Source of the DNA: Mycobacterium gordonae
Lineage (GTDB): Bacteria; Actinomycetota; Actinomycetes; Mycobacteriales; Mycobacteriaceae
Direction: 5' to 3'
Assembly (NCBI RefSeq): GCF_017086405.1
Contig: NZ_CP070973.1
Location: 6,480,739 to 6,544,738 of the forward strand
DNA length: 64,000 bases
Shown piece by piece: positions 63,082-64,000 of the stretch. How positions within the stretch are numbered: position 1 is the first letter of the stretch; the number at the start of each line of letters is the position of its first letter. A program made the translations under genes and the position numbers. The notes under the pieces were generated by a model that saw only the letters and a program-made list of their open reading frames with translations, was not told the DNA's origin and searched no databases.

Positions 63082-64000
63082 TGAGCACGTCGTCAGACGA
63101 ACGGGAAATGCTGCGCGAAACCGTTGCGGCCCTGGTGGCCAAACACGCCGGCCCGGCAGCGGTACGCGCCGCGATCGAGTCCGAGCGCGGCTATGACGAG
63201 TCGCTGTGGCAGCTGTTGTGCGAGCAGGTCGGCGCGGCGGCTCTGGTGGTCCCCGAGGAGCTGGGCGGGGCCGGTGGCGAACTGGCCGATGCGGCAACGG
63301 TTCTGCGGGAACTCGGGCGCGCCCTGGTGCCGTCCCCGCTACTGGGCACCACGCTGGCCGAACTGGCGCTGCTCGCCGGCACCGAACCCGATGCCGACAC
63401 GCTGACCGCACTCGCCGAAGGCACGTCCATCGGGGCATTAGTGCTCGACCCGGGCTATGTGGTCAACGGCGAAATCGCCGACGTCGTGGTCGCCGCCACC
63501 GATGGTCAGCTGACCAGGTGGACCGGGTTCAGCGCCGAGCCCGTCGCCACTATGGACGTCACCCGCCGGCTCGCTCGACTTGAGCCCGAGGACACCCGGC
63601 CGGTGGGCGACGATCCGGGGCTGTCCCACTTCGCGGCAATACTGTTGGCCGCCGAGCAGATCGGTGCCGCGGAGCGATGCCTTGACCTCACCGTCGAGTA
63701 CACCAAGAGCCGGGTGCAGTTCGGCCGGCCCATCGGCAGCTTCCAGGCGCTCAAGCATCGGATGGCCGACCTCTACGTCGCGGTCAGCGCGGCTCGCGCC
63801 GTCGTCGACGACGCCTGCGCCGCGCCCACCCCGACCAACGCCGCCACCGCCCGACTGGCGGCCACCGAAGCGCTGAACGCCGTTGCGGCCGAAGGTATCC
63901 AGCTGCACGGCGGTATCGCGATCACCTGGGAACACGACATGCATCTGTATTTCAAACGGGCTCATGGCAGTGCCCATCTGCTTGACTCGCCGCGACAGCT
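63081..64000 (+). CDS. fadE33: FadE33, acyl-CoA dehydrogenase subunit (cut by the window end)
   Basis: About 306 residues of a short acyl-CoA dehydrogenase, beginning MSTSSDEREMLRETVAAL at ATG 63081, with TKSRVQFGRPIGSFQALKHRMADLY and QLHGGIAITWEHDMHLYFKRAH. M. tuberculosis FadE33 is about 318 residues, so only a few C-terminal residues are lost at the right edge. It is expected to pair with FadE32. The ATG overlaps the fadE32 stop by one base. No frameshift is visible in the part present. Confidence 0.9.
   Translation, partial: MSTSSDEREMLRETVAALVAKHAGPAAVRAAIESERGYDESLWQLLCEQVGAAALVVPEELGGAGGELADAATVLRELGRALVPSPLLGTTLAELALLAGTEPDADTLTALAEGTSIGALVLDPGYVVNGEIADVVVAATDGQLTRWTGFSAEPVATMDVTRRLARLEPEDTRPVGDDPGLSHFAAILLAAEQIGAAERCLDLTVEYTKSRVQFGRPIGSFQALKHRMADLYVAVSAARAVVDDACAAPTPTNAATARLAATEALNAVAAEGIQLHGGIAITWEHDMHLYFKRAHGSAHLLDSPRQ

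Overview
This is a high-GC actinobacterial segment from a slow-growing Mycobacterium. It carries PE_PGRS and PPE-MPTR genes, F420-dependent enzymes, and a gene order nearly collinear with the M. tuberculosis cholesterol-catabolism region from about Rv3515c to Rv3564. The Rv names below are recalled homologies, not database results. The gene content differs from H37Rv as I remember it: Rv3528c, PPE61 and PPE63 are missing and about ten accessory genes have been added. This points to a non-tuberculous species of the kansasii/marinum-like group rather than to M. tuberculosis itself.

Layout. 0.2-13.4 kb holds side-chain genes: fadD19, echA19, cyp142, an Rv3519-like gene, an F420 enzyme, and the aldolase operon Rv3521-ltp4-ltp3, extended here by two extra genes. 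An NHL-propeller membrane protein and a gamma-carbonic-anhydrase-like protein follow. 13.4-18.2 kb has kshA and the Rv3527, Rv3529c-Rv3531c homologues. 18.3-21.1 kb is an accessory patch with a hemophore-like gene, an Mtb12-like antigen and a PPE-MPTR gene. 21.2-26.6 kb has hsaF-hsaG-hsaE, kstD and chsH3. 26.6-28.1 kb is an accessory GntR/membrane-hydroxylase pair. 28.1-36.3 kb is the intracellular growth operon (cyp125, fadE28, fadE29, chsH2, chsH1, ltp2), facing fadA5 and ddn. 36.3-39.8 kb has a large PE_PGRS gene and a LURP-one-like gene. 39.9-50 kb is the C/D-ring block of the KstR2 regulon: two SDRs, echA20-ipdA-ipdB-ipdC, fdxB, an AbiEi/DUF559-type gene, fadA6 and kstR2. 50-57.4 kb has three intact PPE-MPTR genes, one decayed PPE and a membrane protein. 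57.4-64 kb has ipdF, fadE30, fadD3, fadE31, fadE32 and fadE33, the last cut by the window end.

How it works together. CYP125 and CYP142 oxidise the sterol terminus. FadD19, the ChsE-type dehydrogenases, EchA19, ChsH1-ChsH2, ChsH3, FadA5 and the Ltp aldolases shorten the side chain. KstD and KshA open ring B, and HsaE, HsaG and HsaF finish the A/B-ring fragment. FadD3, FadE30-33, IpdF, IpdC, EchA20, IpdAB and FadA6 degrade the C/D-ring propionate. Two operator families can be read directly. Eight sites match the KstR form TnnAACnnGTTnnA (seven exactly, one with a single mismatch), and three match the KstR2 form AnCAAGnnCTTGnT. A FadR-type operator lies before the accessory GntR gene.

No tRNA, rRNA, CRISPR array or insertion sequence was seen. 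The most unusual items are the accessory insertions (GntR/hydroxylase pair, F420/NTF2 pair), a KstR box stranded between convergent genes, two paralogous antitoxin/nuclease-like genes, one of them bracketed by near-identical 56-bp hairpins, and a dispersed repeat that encodes part of the FadE28 tail.
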